Source of the DNA: Acidimicrobiales bacterium
Lineage (GTDB): Bacteria > Actinomycetota > Acidimicrobiia > Acidimicrobiales > Acidimicrobilacustridaceae
DNA length: 64,000 nt
NCBI GenBank assembly: GCA_018401565.1
Contig: JAGYKS010000021.1
Coordinates: forward strand, 145,456-209,455
Direction of reading: 5' to 3'
Below, one piece after another: positions 27,735 through 40,324 of the stretch. The notes beneath the pieces were generated by a model. The model was not told where the DNA came from. It saw only the letters and a program-made list of their open reading frames with translations, and searched no databases. Positions within the stretch are counted from its first letter, which is position 1. Every line of letters begins with the position of its first letter. The position numbers and the translations under genes were made by a program.

Positions 27735-29252
27735 GAGCCTGCTCCCTGATCAGATGATTGCGCCGGTCGGGCGTACGCCCGGGTCTCGAGGTACTCCTCG
27801 AATCCTGATGTCCCCATCTCACGACCCAGACCCGATGCCCCGTACCCGCCGAACGGCACGTCGCAGCCGTACCACACCCCCCCGTTGACCGACATGGTGC
27901 CGGTGCGGATGCGCCGGGCCACAGCCAGCGCCCGTTGTTCATCAGCCGAGAACACCGCTCCTGACAGCCCGTAGGGCGAGTCGTTGGCGATGGCTACGGC
28001 GTCGTCGTCACCGTCGTGGGCGATGGCCACCAGCACCGGGCCGAAGATCTCCTCACGGGCCACAGTCATGTCGTTGGTGACGTCGGCCAGCAGGGTGGGC
28101 TCGACATAGAAGCCGCCATCCAACCCGTGGGGCCGGCCACCTCCGCACACCACTCGGGCCCCCTCGGCGATACCGGTGGCGATGTAGCCCTCCACGCGGT
28201 CTCGCTGGGCGGCGCTGATGAGCGGGCCCATGATGGTGCCGGGGTCGTCGGGGTCGCCGGGCACCATGGCAGCCATCATCGAGGCAATGGCGTCAACGCC
28301 CTCGTCGTATCGGCTGAGCGGCAACAGCACCCGGGTGGTGAGGGCGCAGCCCTGACCGGCCACCATGGCCATACCGAACACGGCCCCGATGCAGGCTGCA
28401 CCGATGTCGTCGACATCGTCGAGCACAACATGGGCCGACTTGCCGCCCAGTTCCAAAAACACCCGCGTGATGTTGGTGCTGGCCGCCGCCATGACGTTGC
28501 GACCGGTGTCGGTGGAGCCGGTGAAGCTCACCATGTCCACCCGGGGGTCGGTCACCATGGCGGCACCTATGAGCTTGTCCGACGACGTCACCACGTTGAA
28601 CACCCCGGCAGGGATGTCGGTGTGTTCGGCAATCAGGCGACCCAGGGCCACGGCACCCCATGGCGTTTCGGGGGCGGGCTTGAGGCACCACCGTGCATCC
28701 GGCGGCCAGCGCCGGGGCCACCTTGGCCAGGTTGATCTGGGTGGGCACGTTCCACGGGGTGATGGCAGCGACCACCCCCACCGGCTCACGCTCCACCCAC
28801 CGGTCGGCGGGACCTCCGAGAGTGTCGGCGGTGCCGAGCTGTTGGTTCCAGGCGTACGACGCAGCCATGTCGGCGTAGTAGCCCACGAATCGCAGCGGCT
28901 CGACCACCCGCACGCTGCCACAGGCCATGCGCGGAGCACCCACCTCAGCGATGGTGAGGTCGGTGAGCACATCCACGTGGGCGGCGAGGGCAGCATCGAG
29001 CTGACGCAGACACCGCACCCGCAGGTCCACGTTGGTGGACCAGTCGGTGGTATCGAACGCCCGGCGGGCAGCGGCAACGGCGGCATCCAGATCCGCTGGC
29101 GAGGCGTCGGCGGCCTCACCGATCACCTCACCGGTGGCCGGACTGATGTTGGGATAGGTCGCAGCGCCAGCTGCAGGGCGCAGTTCGCCGTCGACAAACA
29201 GCACAGGCTCACGCCACAGATCGCTGGGTCGTGGTGTCTGGTTGGTCGTCAT
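27731..29252 (-). CDS. Aldehyde dehydrogenase family protein (frameshifted)
   Basis: Read in two frames this is a complete NAD(P)-dependent aldehyde dehydrogenase of about 506 residues. The first part gives ITPWNVPTQINLAKVAPALAAG; the second continues with KPAPETPWGA, FTGSTDTGRNV, FLELGGKSA (catalytic Glu) and GQGCALTTR (catalytic Cys), then EEIFGPV near the end. The frame changes near 28685, where the minus strand reads GTGGTGCCTCAAG; removing one C restores VVLKPAP, so one C is probably extra. A good Shine-Dalgarno (AGGGGA) precedes the ATG at 29252. It is coupled to the downstream SDR. Confidence 0.9.
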
Positions 29253-29287
29253 GTGGGATCCCCTGGGACCTGGTGGGTGAGAGTGTC

Positions 29288-30037
29288 TCAGATGCGTGTG
29301 ATCTGTCCGCCGTCAACGGCCAGGACATGGCCGGTGACCCAGGCCGCCTCGTCGGACAGCAGGAACAGGACCGGGCCCACGTGGTCAGCCGGTGTGCCCA
29401 GACGTTTGATGGCCAGGCTGGCCACCAGCGGGTCCTGAAACTCCACGGGTACCTGCTTGTTCATGGCAGCGGTGTCGGTGGGGCCAGGGGCAATGGCGTT
29501 GACCCTGATGTTGCGATGGGACAGTTCGTGGGCGAGCGAGGTGGTGAGGAAATTGATGCCGGCCTTGGCCAGGCCATAGAAGCCCGAGATGCCCATCCAC
29601 GCTGCCGTTGACGACTGGTTCACGATGGATCCGCCGCCACCCTTGCCCATCGGTCGCATCACCGACCGGGTGCAGTGCAATGCACCCATGAGGTTCACCT
29701 GCATGAACCGGTTCAGATAGGCGTAGTCCACGTTGGTGAGGCCGGCGAGCTCCATGTTGCCGAAAATGGCGGCATTGTTGACCAGGTGGTCGATGCGACC
29801 GAACGCGTCCATGGTGGCTGTGGCCATGGCGTCGGTGCTGGTGGGGTCGCCCACGTCGGTGGGTACGAACAGGGCTCGGTCACCCAGGGAAGCGGCCACG
29901 CTCTCGCCGGCGTCGACGTCGAGTTCGGCGATGACCACGCTGGCGCCCTCGGCGTGGAGCGCCCGGGCATAGGCCTCACCGATACCCCCTCCGGCGCCAG
30001 TCACGATGGCAACCCGGTCGTCGAATCGTCCCGTCAT
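29288..30037 (-). CDS. SDR family oxidoreductase, 3-ketoacyl-reductase-like
   Basis: A 249-residue classical SDR: VTGAGGGIGEAYA (cofactor loop), NNAAIFG (NNAG variant), NQSSTAAWMG with the catalytic Ser, and FYGLAKAG with Tyr and Lys. The end (GHVLAVDGGQ) is the usual TGxxxxVDGG of the FabG-like group. GGGGGAG lies seven bases before the ATG. It is the first gene of the run down to 26973, and its start faces the HIBADH-type gene across about 120 bases holding a perfect 19-bp palindrome. Confidence 0.9.
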   Translation of the reverse strand: MTGRFDDRVAIVTGAGGGIGEAYARALHAEGASVVIAELDVDAGESVAASLGDRALFVPTDVGDPTSTDAMATATMDAFGRIDHLVNNAAIFGNMELAGLTNVDYAYLNRFMQVNLMGALHCTRSVMRPMGKGGGGSIVNQSSTAAWMGISGFYGLAKAGINFLTTSLAHELSHRNIRVNAIAPGPTDTAAMNKQVPVEFQDPLVASLAIKRLGTPADHVGPVLFLLSDEAAWVTGHVLAVDGGQITRI

Positions 30038-30125
30038 TGACCAACTCCCCCAACATCGATGGCCGGGACCCCTTCCCGGCAGGCCACGCCACGTCGCAAC
30101 GACCTGACCGACACGCTACCCGGCG

Positions 30126-30144
30126 ATCTGACGGAGTGTCAGAT
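30126..30144. promoter_or_regulatory. Perfect 19-bp palindromic operator candidate
   Basis: ATCTGACGGAGTGTCAGAT has perfect 7-bp arms around a 5-bp centre. It lies between the divergent genes at 30037 and 30156, ending 11 bases before the latter's ATG. This geometry is typical of TetR-type operators in actinobacteria and would control both directions. The cognate regulator is not identified here. Confidence 0.6.
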
Positions 30145-30155
30145 AGGGTTCGGCC

Positions 30156-31016
30156 ATGAGTGGGAACGCACGCTGCGGGTACATCGGACTCGGTCAGATG
30201 GGCGCAGCCATGGTGTCCCGCCTGCTGTCTGCCGGCGTGGCGGTCACGGTCTACGACCTCGATCCGGTGCCGGTTGCCGCCGCTGTGGCTGCGGGAGCGT
30301 CAGCGGCCGGTTCACCGGCTGAAGTGGCGGCGTCGAGCGACGTGGTCAGCATCTGCGTGCCGGCCGCCACCCACATCCACACCGTGCTGACCGGACCGGG
30401 AGGTATCGCCGAGGCCGCACGCAACGGCCAGACGCTGCTCATCCATTCCACCGTCAATCCGCAGACCATGCTCGACGCCCAAGCCACCGCTGCGGGCTGG
30501 GGTGGCATCGTCCACGACGCCTGCGTGGCCGGTGGCGGCGAGGCAGCGGCGGCTGGCGAGCTGGTGATTTTGGCCGGCGGCGTGGCCGACATGGCACCCG
30601 AGGCCGTCACCTTGCTCAATATTTACGGTTCGAAGGTCATCGACGGTGGGGAGGTGGGCACCGGGGCTGCCCTGAAGCTGGGCGTGAACATCATGACCTA
30701 CGCCCAGTTCGCCGCTGCTGCCAGCGCCTTCGAACTTGCAGCAGCCACGGGCGCCGACTCCGCCGGGATGGTGGAGGCGTGGCGTCACACCGGCCAGTTG
30801 GGCCGGCTCACCGAGTCGTTCCTCGGTTTGCTGTCGATACCGGCCGAACATGTCACCGGGGGATTCCGGGACTACCTCGAGACCACCGTGGGCATCGCCA
30901 CCAAGGACCTCGATCTGGCCGCCGGCACCCTGGCCCCGGACTCGGCACGGCGTTCACTGGTTGAGGCACTCAGCGCCGTCATGCCCGATGTGTTTGGCGT
31001 GGCCGACACGCCCTGA
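30156..31016 (+). CDS. NAD(P)-dependent dehydrogenase, 3-hydroxyisobutyrate dehydrogenase family
   Basis: A 286-residue beta-hydroxyacid dehydrogenase. CGYIGLGQMGAAM (residues 7-19) is the N-terminal GxGxMG cofactor loop, HDACVAGGGEAA sits at the substrate-binding DAPVSGG position in altered form, and GTGAALKLGVN carries the catalytic Lys in the GxxxKLxxN motif. The reaction is oxidation of a 3-hydroxy acid to its semialdehyde or the reverse. The start ATG lies 11 bases after the palindromic operator candidate. Next come the CMD-like and DHDPR-like genes on the same strand. Confidence 0.9.
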   Translation: MSGNARCGYIGLGQMGAAMVSRLLSAGVAVTVYDLDPVPVAAAVAAGASAAGSPAEVAASSDVVSICVPAATHIHTVLTGPGGIAEAARNGQTLLIHSTVNPQTMLDAQATAAGWGGIVHDACVAGGGEAAAAGELVILAGGVADMAPEAVTLLNIYGSKVIDGGEVGTGAALKLGVNIMTYAQFAAAASAFELAAATGADSAGMVEAWRHTGQLGRLTESFLGLLSIPAEHVTGGFRDYLETTVGIATKDLDLAAGTLAPDSARRSLVEALSAVMPDVFGVADTP

Positions 31017-31025
31017 CCGGCCCAT

Positions 31026-31058
31026 CCACACCGACGCCACACCGACGCCACACCGAGG
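31026..31058. repeat. 11-bp tandem repeat, 3 copies
   Basis: Three copies of ccacaccgacg (the third ends in agg) lie in the 100-base gap between two genes on the same strand. The unit is not a multiple of three and no gene covers it. Confidence 0.85.
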
Positions 31059-31116
31059 CCGCCACACCAACAAACGACTGCAGCCCACACAGCGACCCAC
31101 CAACAATCGAGGGACC

Positions 31117-31608
31117 ATGAGCAGCAAAGACACCACCGGTGCCGACACCAGCACCGACAGCGCTGACAGCACCGACAGCACCGACCCGGGTGGCGCCGCC
31201 GCCACCAGTGCCGCCTATGCCAAGGGTGCAGCCATGATGGAGCGCGTCTACAACGGGGCGGTACCGGTGTTGCCCGAGGGCACCATGGTGTTCAACGACG
31301 TGATGATGCGCACCCTGTTCGCAGAGGTGTGGGACCGCGACGTGCTGCCGGTGCGAGACCGGCGATTGATGCTCATGGGTGTGATCGCTGCTGCCGGGGC
31401 CACAGACGTGTGGCGCATCCAGGCTGCTGCTGCCCTGGCCAATGGTGAACTTGCCCCCGACGAACTGCGCGAGACGCTGGTGATCCTGGCTCCCTATGCC
31501 GGCTACCCGAATGTGGCCAGCCTGGTGGTGCCGTGCGAGGAGGTCATCGGTACCTGGCTGCGTTCGCAACCCACCGAGTCCTCGCCCGACGCGCAGGACC
31601 CGTCATGA
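31117..31608 (+). CDS. Carboxymuconolactone decarboxylase-like protein
   Basis: A 163-residue protein. After a Thr/Ser/Asp-rich leader the helical core reads VFNDVMMRTLFAEVW, RDRRLMLMGVIAAAG and LRETLVILAPYAGYPN, the pattern of the CMD/AhpD-like fold. The redox CxxC of AhpD is absent, so it is of the decarboxylase or chaperone-like type without a thiol pair. The ATG at 31117 follows GAGGGA; the longer open frame upstream is not like the family. Its stop overlaps the next start (ATGA). Confidence 0.82.
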   Translation: MSSKDTTGADTSTDSADSTDSTDPGGAAATSAAYAKGAAMMERVYNGAVPVLPEGTMVFNDVMMRTLFAEVWDRDVLPVRDRRLMLMGVIAAAGATDVWRIQAAAALANGELAPDELRETLVILAPYAGYPNVASLVVPCEEVIGTWLRSQPTESSPDAQDPS

Positions 31609-32661
31609 CCTTGCGGGTGGTGCAGTGGGCAACCGGCGGGGTGGGGCGAGCCGCCATGGCCGGGGTGCTGGCCCATCCCGAACTTGAACTGGTGGGGTGC
31701 TGGGTGCACTCAGCCGACAAGGTGGGCACCGACGCCGGGGTGCTGTGTGGCGGCGATCCCATAGGCGTCACCGCCACCGACGACATTGATGCCCTGCTCG
31801 CGCTGGGCGCCGATCTGTGTGATCTATGCGCCCGTTCTGCCCGACGCCGCCGTGGTGGCCCGGATCCTGGCTGCCGGCACCAACGTGGTGACCCCGCTGG
31901 GATGGTTCTTCCCCGTCGGCCGCGACACTGCCGACATCGCAGCGGCGTGTGCCGCCGGGTCGTCCACGTTGCACGGCACCGGCATCCACCCCGGTGGGGT
32001 GACCGAGAAGCTGCCGCTGGTGCTGTCGGCGTTGTCGGGGTCGGTGACCCATGTGCGGGCCGAGGAATGGAGCGACATCCGCACCTACGACGCGCCCGAC
32101 GTGGTGGGCGGAATCATGCTGTTTGGCACCACCCCCGACGAGGCCGCCGCCAGCATCATGCCCGCCATCCTGGGTGACGGGTTCGGTCAGTCCATCGCCA
32201 TGGTGGCCCACGCCCTCGGGTTCGCCCTCGACGACGACCTGGTGGTCGACCACCAGGTGGCCGTCGCCACTGCGCCCATCGACTCCCCCATCGGGCCCAT
32301 CGAACCCGGGCGGGTGGCGGCGCAGTCGTTCACCTGGACCGGCACCGTGCGGGGCACTGCGGTGGTGACGGTGCGCACCAACTGGTTCATGGGTCAGCGG
32401 GACCTCGACCCGGCGTGGACGTTCGGACCCGGCGGTGAGCGGTTCGAAGTGGAGGTGACCGGTGACCCGTCCACGCTGGCCACCTTCCACGGCTGGCACC
32501 CCGAGACCGTCGCCGCCGGGCTGGAACGCAATCCCGGCATTGTGGTCACCGCCAACCATTGCGTGAGTTCGGTGCCGGCAGTCGTGGCTGCTGCCCCAGG
32601 CATCGCCACCTACCTGGACCTGCCGCTGGTCACCGGCCGGGCCGCTGCCCACCTGCGCTGA
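31605..32661 (+). CDS. Dihydrodipicolinate reductase-like NAD(P)H dehydrogenase (frameshifted)
   Basis: The N-terminus (VVQWATGGVGRAAM) is the Rossmann loop of the actinobacterial dihydrodipicolinate reductase-like group, often annotated as NAD(P)H-dependent amine dehydrogenase, and not the lysine-pathway DapB. The first frame runs to about 31815 (ALGADLC) and the second from there to 32661 (VIYAPVLPDA, GTNVVTPLGW, GTGIHPGG, FTWTGTV). One extra base or two missing bases near 31820 (minus a GT in CTGTGTGATC) would explain it. It is coupled to the CMD-like gene by ATGA and convergent with the ferredoxin. Confidence 0.82.
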
Positions 32662-32667
32662 GGTGGT

Positions 32668-32868
32668 TCAGGTTTCCACGATGCGCAGGGCGTGGGTGGG
32701 GCAGTACTTCACCGCCAATGTCGGCTGCCGCCCGCTGACCGTCGGCAGGCGCCTCGATGAGGATCCGGGCCTTTTCCCGTTTGGGAACCGAAAACAACGC
32801 CGGGGCCTCGATTTCGCACACCCCATGGCTTTGACACAGGTCGGCGTCCAGCTCGATGTGCCAGCCCA

Positions 32869-32869
<1 letters not shown>
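32668..32869 (-). CDS. [3Fe-4S]-type ferredoxin, P450 redox partner (frameshifted)
   Basis: A protein of about 66 residues. The first frame gives WHIELDADLCQSHGVCEIEAP, then ALFSV, with two cluster cysteines (C-x5-C). Shifting frame near 32718 by dropping one G gives KYCPTHALRIVET and a stop at 32668, supplying the third Cys in the CP motif. The three-Cys layout with His in place of the fourth is typical of ferredoxins that feed actinobacterial P450s. The ATG at 32869 shares its A with the CYP51 stop (TGATG). Left uncorrected, the frame would run to 32630 with a nonsense tail. Confidence 0.82.
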
Positions 32870-35477
<2,608 letters not shown>

Positions 35478-35481
<4 letters not shown>

Positions 35482-36913
35482 GGGTGTCCCTGCTCGTTGC
35501 GTCGTCCGGTGCGGGTGAACTCGAAGGCGTCGCCGGTGGAAAATCTGGCCAGGGTCACGTCGTCGAACTCGCTGTGGTGGGCGTCACCGATGCTGAACTC
35601 CCACGCCGCCACCTCGTCACCGGCAGGCTCCACGGCGATCACGTCGGCACGGTCGTCGAGTTGGCGGGCGATGGCGGCCAGCGGGTCGGTGTGGCCGTCG
35701 ACCAGCAGCCCCAACCAGGTGGTCCCGGCAGTTTCGGCCACGGCGTCACATGGCCCAAGGGCCGCCCGCACCACACCGTTGGTGACGGTGACGCGCCAGT
35801 CCACATACGACAACGGTCGAACGCCGGGTGCAGGCTCAGCAACCGGGCCAGACCGTCAGCACCGGGCTGCAGGCCAAACGCCCGCACCAGCCGACCGGCC
35901 ACCAGGCCGGCCGCCCCGGTGAACTGCCGGCGGCACACGTCGGTGGCGGCGTCGGTGCCGTAGCGGGCAGCGATGGCAGCCTGAAACGACAACACCAGCA
36001 GGTGGGCCTGCACGCACGCCTCCTGGGCGATCACCGACAGCGCAAGCGACGAGAAGTCCTCCATGCGCAGGTCGGGGTCGAGGTCGCCGGTGTAGTCCGA
36101 CCGTCCCCAGTGGTCGCCGGTGTCGGTGCCTACCGCCTCGACCACGACCGAAGCTGCCAACGACGAGGCGATGTGGTGGGCCGTGGCCGGCATGGCCAGT
36201 GGTTCGGCGTCGTGGTCGATGGTGATGGTCCAGTGGCAGTGCGGATGGCGTTCGGCCGGACTGCGAGGCGGACGGTGCACCGGGGCCATGCGGGCCTGGG
36301 GGTTGGAGGCGCAGGCGGTGGCTTCGAAGGTGGGGTCTTCGATGGTGTGGCACATGGCCAGCACGAAGTCGTCCCCCATGGGTTCGACATCCATGAGTGC
36401 CCCGCAATGGTCAAGCCGAAACTCGCCGTGGTCGGCGTCGTGGACGGTGTAGCGGAAGTCCAGAAATTCCGGGGGTGCGCCGACGTCGAGCTGCATGCCC
36501 TTGAACATGGTGGCCACGTCGGTACCGGTGAACCCCAATGCCAGTTGCATCCGACGGGTGTAGACGGGACTGGCCCCCATCCACTCGTCGATGGCCACCT
36601 CGGTCATCACCTCGCGCCCCCACGGACCAATGAGGTGGGGCATGCCGGCCCGGTCGATCATGTGCCCGGCCAGCAGGTACTCGCGCGCCAACGTGGCCAT
36701 CTGGCCGTGGGTCATCCCGTCGAAGGGATGGACACCTTGCACCCCCGTCAACCCGACACCGGAGTGACGCGGGCCGGCAGGTGATGGATGCCGGCAACAC
36801 ACTGCCGATGCCGTGCGTTCGCCAAGGGCGGCGGGGTCGTCGTGCAGCGTGGGGTCGGTGATGGCGGTGAGATCTGTGATGTCGGTGAGATCGGTGGTGG
36901 CGACGGTGGTCAC
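35478..36913 (-). CDS. Conserved protein of unknown function in the CYP51 operon (frameshifted)
   Basis: About 478 residues after joining two frames. I do not recognise a characterised family. Notable segments are GPWGREVMTEVAIDEWMGAS, MGDDFVLAMCHTIEDPTF and LLVLSFQAAIAARYG, with several conserved-looking His and Trp. The start is taken as a GTG at 36913, eight bases past the SnoaL-like stop, since homology-like text begins later and the open frame to 36985 lies inside that gene. The first residues are a Thr/Asp-rich repeat (TDLTDITDLTAITD). Frame is lost near 35812, and one more C gives HPAFRPLSYVDW, leading to a stop at 35478. It is coupled to the P450 (ATGA), so it likely acts in the same pathway. 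Confidence 0.65.
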
Positions 36914-36920
36914 GGCCCGA

Positions 36921-37481
36921 TCAGCGCTCGTTGGGCCACAGCGGAGCCGGGGCCTTGCCACGCGGGTAGTGACCGGGCTGGTCACCGCCCAGGGCTCGGT
37001 GCATGCGCTGGGTCATGCCCTCGCTGAGCGTGCCGTCGGTCATCATCTCCATGAACACCGCAGCAGCGTTGCCGTAGTCGAACCAGTCGCGCTGCCATGC
37101 CCATTGCATGTTGCCGGCGTACCCGAACCAGCTCCCGCCAATGCCGGCCACTTCGTAGTTGGTGCCGTCGGCTCGCTTGGCGTCGGCGATCTGGCGCCAC
37201 AGCCCGATGACCTGACCCTTGACCTCGTCGATGATCACGGTCTCGTAGGGATACGTCCATCCGTCGAGGCCGCCCATCTCCAGGCCGATGGCCCAGTCCC
37301 GGATCTGGTCGCGACCAACGGCCATGAACTCGTGGTCGGGGCCGTAGTTCCAGCCGTAGTGGGCGTCGTCGGTGTAGCACTCGGCCATCCCGCGCCAGTC
37401 GCCGGTGGTCTCGGCCGTCTTGTTGGCCGCCAGCCAGGTCTCGACCATGGCCTCGAGTTCTTGACGAGGATACGAAGGCAT
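36921..37481 (-). CDS. SnoaL/NTF2-like fold protein
   Basis: A 186-residue protein of the NTF2-like (ketosteroid isomerase/SnoaL) fold: WLAANKTAETTGDWRGMAECYTDD at the N-terminus, split here as its helix plus the CYTDDAHYGWNYG strand, then the DWAIGLEM and YPYETVIIDEVKGQVIG strands. The fold includes isomerases and epoxide hydrolases that act on steroids and polyketides. The M. tuberculosis cyp51 region also has such a gene (Rv0760c, from memory). GGAGAG precedes the ATG at 37481, which fixes the start over the longer open frame to 37613. It is the first gene of the five-gene operon and faces the TetR gene. Confidence 0.82.
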   Translation of the reverse strand: MPSYPRQELEAMVETWLAANKTAETTGDWRGMAECYTDDAHYGWNYGPDHEFMAVGRDQIRDWAIGLEMGGLDGWTYPYETVIIDEVKGQVIGLWRQIADAKRADGTNYEVAGIGGSWFGYAGNMQWAWQRDWFDYGNAAAVFMEMMTDGTLSEGMTQRMHRALGGDQPGHYPRGKAPAPLWPNER

Positions 37482-37539
37482 CGGCTCTCCTGGTCTTGGT
37501 GGAAGCACCCGATTCGACCATCGGACACACCGATTAGGT

Positions 37540-37551
37540 TTACAGGTGTAA
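37540..37551. promoter_or_regulatory. Candidate TetR operator
   Basis: TTACAGGTGTAA has 5-bp inverted arms around GG and lies in an AT-richer part of the 149-base gap between the divergent operon start (37481) and tetR (37631). Position and symmetry suit autoregulation and control of the CYP51 operon by the adjacent TetR protein. Confidence 0.45.
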
Positions 37552-37630
37552 GAATACGTGTCAAGCGTCACAGACTGTGCACTGCGCTGCCCTTCACCGC
37601 TTGTGAACGCCAACCCCGACCAAGGAACCC

Positions 37631-38199
37631 ATGTCCCAGCCCACCACCACCCGCCAGCACCTCACCGAACGTCAGGGGGCCACCGTGGACGCCCTGGTGA
37701 CAGCAGGTCTTGAGGTGCTGCGCAGCGATGGGTACGACGACCTCACCCTGCGGTCGGTGGCCGCCCGTGCCGGGGTCACCCACACCACCGCCTACGCCTA
37801 CTTCTCGTCCAAGGAACACCTTGTCGCCGAGATCTTCTGGCGCCGTCTGCGCAGCGTCCCGATGGCCGACCCCGCCCCCGACGCACCGCTCGCCGATCGC
37901 ATCACGCGTGCCCTCGAGGTTCCGGTGCGCCGACTCACCGATGACCCCGCTCTGGCCCAGTCGGGCCTAGCCGCACTCCTCACCGCCGACCCCGACGTGG
38001 ACCGACTGCGCACCGAGGTGGGTGCCGACCTGTTCAGCCGCATCGCCACTGCGCTGGGCGACGACGCCGACCCGGCGGTGGTCGAGGCTGTGCTGCTGGT
38101 GTTCAGTGGGGCCATGCTGCAGGCCGGCATGGGGTACTTCGACTACTCGGGGTGGTGCGGCGCATCGCCTCGGTGGCTGCACTGCTCGACGGTCGCTGA
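37631..38199 (+). CDS. TetR family transcriptional regulator (frameshifted near the end)
   Basis: A regulator of about 190 residues. The N-terminal helix-turn-helix is clear: LTLRSVAARAGVTHTTAYAYFSSKEHL, given here as the RSVAARAGVTHTT recognition part and the AYAYFSSKEHL turn that is the family's hallmark. The C-terminal ligand domain is helical with no recognisable ligand site. In the present sequence the frame runs to 38266, but near 38149 the run GGGG needs one more G, which restores SGVVRRIASVAALLDGR and a stop at 38199. It is divergent from the CYP51 operon and is its probable regulator. Confidence 0.85.
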
Positions 38200-38257
38200 C
38201 AACGAAGCGTCCCGAAGCGGCGTGGCGTGCTGGTCCTGCACATCGCAGACCCGCCCG

Positions 38258-40142
38258 TCAGCGTGATCCGAAACCGCCTCCGCCGGCGCCGCCGCCCACC
38301 GACCCACTGAACCCGCCACCGGCACCACTCGACTTGGGCTGGGTGGCCGCCGCCGATGATCCGGCCCGCAGCCGGCCCAGCCCCACACCCAGGCCAAGCC
38401 CGCCGACCATCCAGCCCTGGGTGGGGTCCACACCGGCCTGCGTGCACGCCGACTCCCAACGGTCCACCTCGTCGAGGGCCACGGCCCACGCCACGTATTG
38501 ACGCAACGTTCCCTGCTCGGCGGCCTGCCGGGCGTGCTCACCTTCAGAACCATCCATGAACAACCGCAGACCCTCCACCTGGGCCCACACCGAGAATCCT
38601 TCGGGGGTCCGTGCCCGCATGCCACCGGCAGCCAGCATGGTGCCAATTCCCAGCCCGGCCAGCAGACCTCCTGGAAGCACCACCGCCCACCCCAACGCCG
38701 TCTGCCCGGCGACACGGCCACCGGCCATGCCCACCGCCCACAACATGCCAACTCCCAGCAGCACCACACCTGCAGCAACTGCCACCAGCGTTCGCACCCC
38801 AGCGCCACCGCGCAACCACTGCCGGGAGGTCAGCAGGTCGTCGAGGTCGCCACTGAGACGGGTCCACGCCGAGGCGAACGTGGAGGAGTACTTGCCCAGC
38901 GTGACCGGTGGTGGCTGCGCAGCGGAGTCGAGGTCCACCCCGGCGAACAGACCCTGCAACAGCGTCAGCTCGAACGGTGCCAGGTCAGACCGGTCACCCT
39001 GTCCGCGCCACACCAGCGCGGGCGCCGAGCGATCGGACTCGTCGATGGTGATCCAACCCCGGATGGCCAAATCCACCACGGTTGCCACCTGGTCGTCAGG
39101 TCCCGAACGCAGACGCCACAGTGCGCCACCCTCACCTGGTCGCACGTCACGCGGTGCAACGAACGCCACGGTGACCAGATCGTGGGCTTCGGCTTCACCT
39201 ACGGAGGTGCTTGGGCCGCCACCGGCGTACACGGCGTCCACCGCGCCACCCGCCCATCGCCGGTCACGACCATGACGGCGGACCCACAGCCACGCTCCCC
39301 CGGCACCACCTGCCAGCACCAGTGGCATCGCCGCCAGCAACAACAGGACCCCACCACCAGCAGGCGGTGGCGGGGTCGACTCGGTGGCCAGTCCGTCGAG
39401 CGAGGGAGGGGTGTCTGCCACCGTGGTGCGGGCCTCGTCGCTGAACGGCTGCACCGGCGGTGCAGGGTCGGCGGGGGCGTCGTAGGCCACCAGCATGCTG
39501 ATCCCCTGCTCGGCGTCAAGGTCCACCGGTCCCAGACTGATGGTGGAGGACCCTGACCCTGCGGTCACCGTGGGCGAACAGCGGGTGGTCGAGCCCACGC
39601 CGCCGATGCTGCACACAACATCACCGAGCACCGCACCCGGAACGGCAAGCACCACCGAGGCGTTGTCGATGGGTACCTCCGACAACGTGCCGATGAGGTT
39701 GAGTTCCACCGTGGCGTCACCGGCGCGGCCGTCGGCCACCGCACCCAGGGTGTAGCTCAGGCGGTAGTCGTGGGCGCCGGTCAGCGACTGGTTGGGATCA
39801 CCAAGTACCACCACCTCAAAGTCGGCCCGGGGCTCAAACGTCACCTCCGCTGAGGCAGTGGCACTGGACGCAGCAACGTTGCGCACGGGCACCACGCCTG
39901 ACCGACCGGCCGACGGCAATGTGGGGATGGTGCGCAGGCACCTGGCTACGGGTGGCGGTGTCGAAGTCCCAGGTGAAGGTCTCGGTGATGGCCACGTCAC
40001 CGGTGGCGTCAACCGCAGCGTCAACGGTGAGGGCCGCCACCCGTTCACGCGGGGTGCGATCGATGGCCAGCAACACCACAGCAAACACCAGACCGGCGAT
40101 CACCAGAACCACCGCAGTCACCACCACCGGTGCCCGCTTCAC
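38258..40142 (-). CDS. DUF2207 membrane protein (frameshifted)
   Basis: A protein of about 628 residues. The start is a GTG at 40142 with GGAGG 7 bases upstream. It has one membrane helix (VVTAVVLVIAGLVFAVVLLA), then an extracytoplasmic beta domain (ALTVDAAVDATGDVAITETF), the start of DUF2207. Frame is lost near 39950 and resumes with RTIPTLPSAG and FEVVVLGDPNQSLTG. A further helix follows (LLLLAAMPLVLAG), then a cytoplasmic domain and two more helices. The C-terminus is Gly-rich (SVGGGAGGGGFGS), as is usual for the family. The function is unknown. Confidence 0.78.
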
Positions 40143-40324
40143 CCCGTGACCTCCGACGTGACGCCCGTGGCCCTCAGACCCAAGGCGCATGGCTCCACAG
40201 ATGCCGGATTGCTGGAGCCGCCCACGAAGATGCTGACCACTGCCATGACGACCATGGTACGGGAGTCGATCCCCGGTTGACCGGGCCCGGGCCCCGCCGA
40301 CCAGTCAACTGGTACCGTCCGCCC

